Assembly (NCBI GenBank): GCA_016207545.1
Contig: JACQPO010000064.1
Location: 1-7,497 of the forward strand
Reading direction: 5' to 3'
Source of the DNA: Methanobacteriota archaeon
GTDB taxonomy: Archaea > Thermoplasmatota > Thermoplasmata > RBG-16-68-12 > EA-27
Length of the DNA: 7,497 nucleotides
Shown here: one piece after another, positions 6,160 through 7,497 of the stretch
Numbering within the stretch: position 1 is the stretch's first letter
Layout of the letters: the number at the start of each line of letters is the position of its first letter
The notes under the pieces: model-generated
The model's input: only the letters and a program-made list of their open reading frames with translations
Databases searched by the model: none
Told to the model about the DNA's origin: nothing
Program-made: the position numbers and the translations under genes

Positions 6160-6169
6160 GGCGCGGGGC

Positions 6170-6176
6170 ATTAATA
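6170..6176 (+). promoter_or_regulatory. TATA box of pus10-rpl21e (leaderless)
   Basis: ATTAATA followed by CCGCGGCC, very similar to the Sec61-beta and Alba boxes. The TTAA core (6171-6174) is centred 27.5 nt before the ATG at 6200, so the transcript should begin at the start codon and run on into rpl21e. Confidence 0.65.
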
Positions 6177-6199
6177 CCGCGGCCACGTAGCCCGCCCCG

Positions 6200-7414
6200 A
6201 TGGGCATCGACGCGGTCCTCGCCGCGGCGCAGGCGATCGACTGGTCCCTCCTCGGGGAGCGTACGCTGTGCGACGCCTGCCTCGGCAGGCTCGTCGGGAA
6301 GGCGGGCCACGGGTTTGCAAACGCGGAGCGCGGACGGGCGATACGGAACGCCTACGGACTGCCAGACGGTCCGTGCTGGGTGTGCGGCGGGCTCCTGAAG
6401 GAGATCCCGAAGTTCGCGGACCTCGTCGTCGCCAAGCTCGAGACGTGGGACTACCGGACGTTCCTCATCGGGTCCAAGGTGGACCCGGAAATCACGAACC
6501 GCGAGGAGGGCCTGTGGGCCGAGCTGCGGGCCGCCCACGCGGAACCAATCAAGGCGGAAATCAATCGCGAGGTCGGCAAGCTCGTCGCCGCGCGGACAGG
6601 GAAGGAGGTCGACTTCCTCCGCCCGGACATCGCGGGGCTCGTGGATACGCAGTACGACGTCGTGGAGCTCGAGGTCGCGCCCCTGTTCCTCTACGGCCGG
6701 TACCGCAAGCTGTCCCGGGACATCCCGCAGACCCGATGGCCCTGCCGGCGGTGCCGGGGGAAGGGGTGCGACCACTGCGGCGGGCGCGGGAAGATGTACG
6801 AGACGAGCGTCGAGGAGATCGTCGCGGCGGAGGTCATGAAGCAGACCGGGGGCTCGGGACACGCCCTCCATGGCATGGGCCGCGAGGACGTAGACGCCCT
6901 CATGCTCGGAAACGGCCGCCCGTTCGTCCTGGAAATCTCGCGGCCGAAGCAGCGGACTGTGGACCTCGCGCCCGTGACGGAGGCGGTGAACCACTCGGGC
7001 CTCGCGGAGGTCGAAGGGCTTCGACATTCCTCGCGCGAAGAGGTCGTCGCGATCAAGGAGGATCGCGCGGACAAAACGTATCGGGCGCGCATCCGGTTCG
7101 CGACGCCCGTGGACGTGGCAAAGCTTAAAGGGGCCATCGCCGCTTTGGCGGGTGCGCGCATCGCGCAGCGAACCCCGGTCAGGGTCTCCCATCGAAGGGC
7201 GGACCTCGTCCGGGAACGCGTACTCCGAGACGTATCCCTCGTCGAGGCGGAGGGGCGGGAGGCGATCCTGCTCGTGACCGCGGAGGCGGGGACGTACGTG
7301 AAGGAGGCGCTCCACGGGGACGCGGGCCGGACGGAGCCGAGCCTTGCGGGCCTGTACGGGACGCCGTGCGAGGTGCTAGCGCTCGACGTCGTGCGGATCC
7401 ACGATGAGGGATAA
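6200..7414 (+). CDS. pus10: tRNA pseudouridine synthase Pus10
   Basis: Converts uridine to pseudouridine at positions 54 and/or 55 of the tRNA T-loop, the archaeal substitute for bacterial TruB activity on tRNA. The 404-residue protein has an N-terminal zinc-binding domain with CDAC (C24, C27) and CWVC (C59, C62), a THUMP-like middle part (about 75-165), and a second Cys cluster CRRCRGKGCDHC (182-193). The catalytic domain carries the signature GREDVD (227-232), with D230 the likely catalytic aspartate, followed by LGNGRPFVLEISRP. The C-terminal motif TYVKEALHGDAGRTEPS (365-381) is also family-typical. Two Cys pairs at 182-193 probably bind a second zinc. After GREDVD the sequence reads ALML where archaeal relatives usually have Arg before ML, a small deviation. 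The ATG at 6200 fits a leaderless start. rpl21e follows after 3 nt, a common archaeal pairing that links tRNA modification with ribosome production. Confidence 0.95.
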   Translation: MGIDAVLAAAQAIDWSLLGERTLCDACLGRLVGKAGHGFANAERGRAIRNAYGLPDGPCWVCGGLLKEIPKFADLVVAKLETWDYRTFLIGSKVDPEITNREEGLWAELRAAHAEPIKAEINREVGKLVAARTGKEVDFLRPDIAGLVDTQYDVVELEVAPLFLYGRYRKLSRDIPQTRWPCRRCRGKGCDHCGGRGKMYETSVEEIVAAEVMKQTGGSGHALHGMGREDVDALMLGNGRPFVLEISRPKQRTVDLAPVTEAVNHSGLAEVEGLRHSSREEVVAIKEDRADKTYRARIRFATPVDVAKLKGAIAALAGARIAQRTPVRVSHRRADLVRERVLRDVSLVEAEGREAILLVTAEAGTYVKEALHGDAGRTEPSLAGLYGTPCEVLALDVVRIHDEG

Positions 7415-7417
7415 GGA

Positions 7418-7497
7418 ATGGTGAAGGCCTCGAAGGGGATCATGGAAGGGTCCCGGCAGAAGCTCCGCCGGAGGGCGCGGCAGCGCGGGCTCTCCCC
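7418..7497 (+). CDS. rpl21e: Large-subunit ribosomal protein L21e, N-terminal part (cut by the right edge)
   Basis: Archaeal/eukaryotic-type 50S/60S ribosomal protein. Only the first 26 residues are present: MVKASKGIMEGSRQKLRRRA then RQRGLS. This matches the basic L21e opening (MVKxSKGxxxGxRxKLxxxxRERG). About 70 more residues would be expected beyond the edge. The ATG lies 3 nt after the pus10 stop, with GGGATAAGG upstream, so it is cotranscribed. In many archaea the next gene is the RNA polymerase subunit F gene, which could be checked just outside the window. Confidence 0.88.
   Translation, partial: MVKASKGIMEGSRQKLRRRARQRGLS

Noticed and set aside
1..7497. tRNA genes, CRISPR arrays, insertion sequences or attachment sites
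   Set aside because: I found no T-loop GTTCRANNC signature with partners in gene-free DNA, no regularly spaced repeats, no transposase and no terminal repeats.

Overview
The window looks like a piece of a high-GC archaeal chromosome. The diagnostic genes are Alba, Sec61-beta, archaeal-type Pus10 followed directly by ribosomal protein L21e, and an archaeal mevalonate kinase. Promoters are TATA-like, and several start codons sit where transcription should begin (leaderless mRNA). The combination with imidazolonepropionase (histidine degradation) suggests a heterotrophic member of the Thermoplasmatota. That placement is an inference from gene content, not a phylogeny.

Left part (1-2902), minus strand. 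A mevalonate kinase gene (1976-2902) overlaps hutI (666-1979) by 4 bases (ATGA), so the two are one transcription unit. Behind hutI a TATATAAT box lies over the hutI stop codon and probably starts a P-type cation ATPase gene that runs off the left edge (1-627).

Middle (2939-3828). Just upstream of mevalonate kinase is a remnant of the C-terminal lid of an AAA+ ATPase, with no Walker motifs. Next comes about 660 bp with no convincing protein gene. Its core (about 3330-3710) is extremely GC-rich and full of inverted repeats, flanked by A/T-richer DNA. It may hold a structured RNA, but I could not match a family.

Right-middle (3829-5769). A GNAT acetyltransferase (+) converges, with a 2-base gap, on a minus-strand group. 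Read from its own 5' side, that group is Sec61-beta (5605-5769), a four-helix membrane protein (5139-5537) and a GrpB/UPF0157 gene (4602-5127) that carries a one-base frameshift.

Right part (5770-7497). A 111-bp divergent promoter region separates Sec61-beta (-) from Alba (+). It carries two near-identical TTAATACG boxes around a 16-bp imperfect palindrome. Alba is followed by pus10, which has its own promoter of the same type, and pus10 is followed after 3 bases by rpl21e, cut by the right edge. This side is a housekeeping block: protein translocation, chromatin/RNA binding, tRNA pseudouridylation and the ribosome.

Nothing in the window is clearly a new defence or mobile system. The points most worth checking are the GC-rich gap, the mvk-hutI coupling, the shared promoter architecture, the AAA+ remnant, and the frameshifts in or near grpB and the ATPase start.
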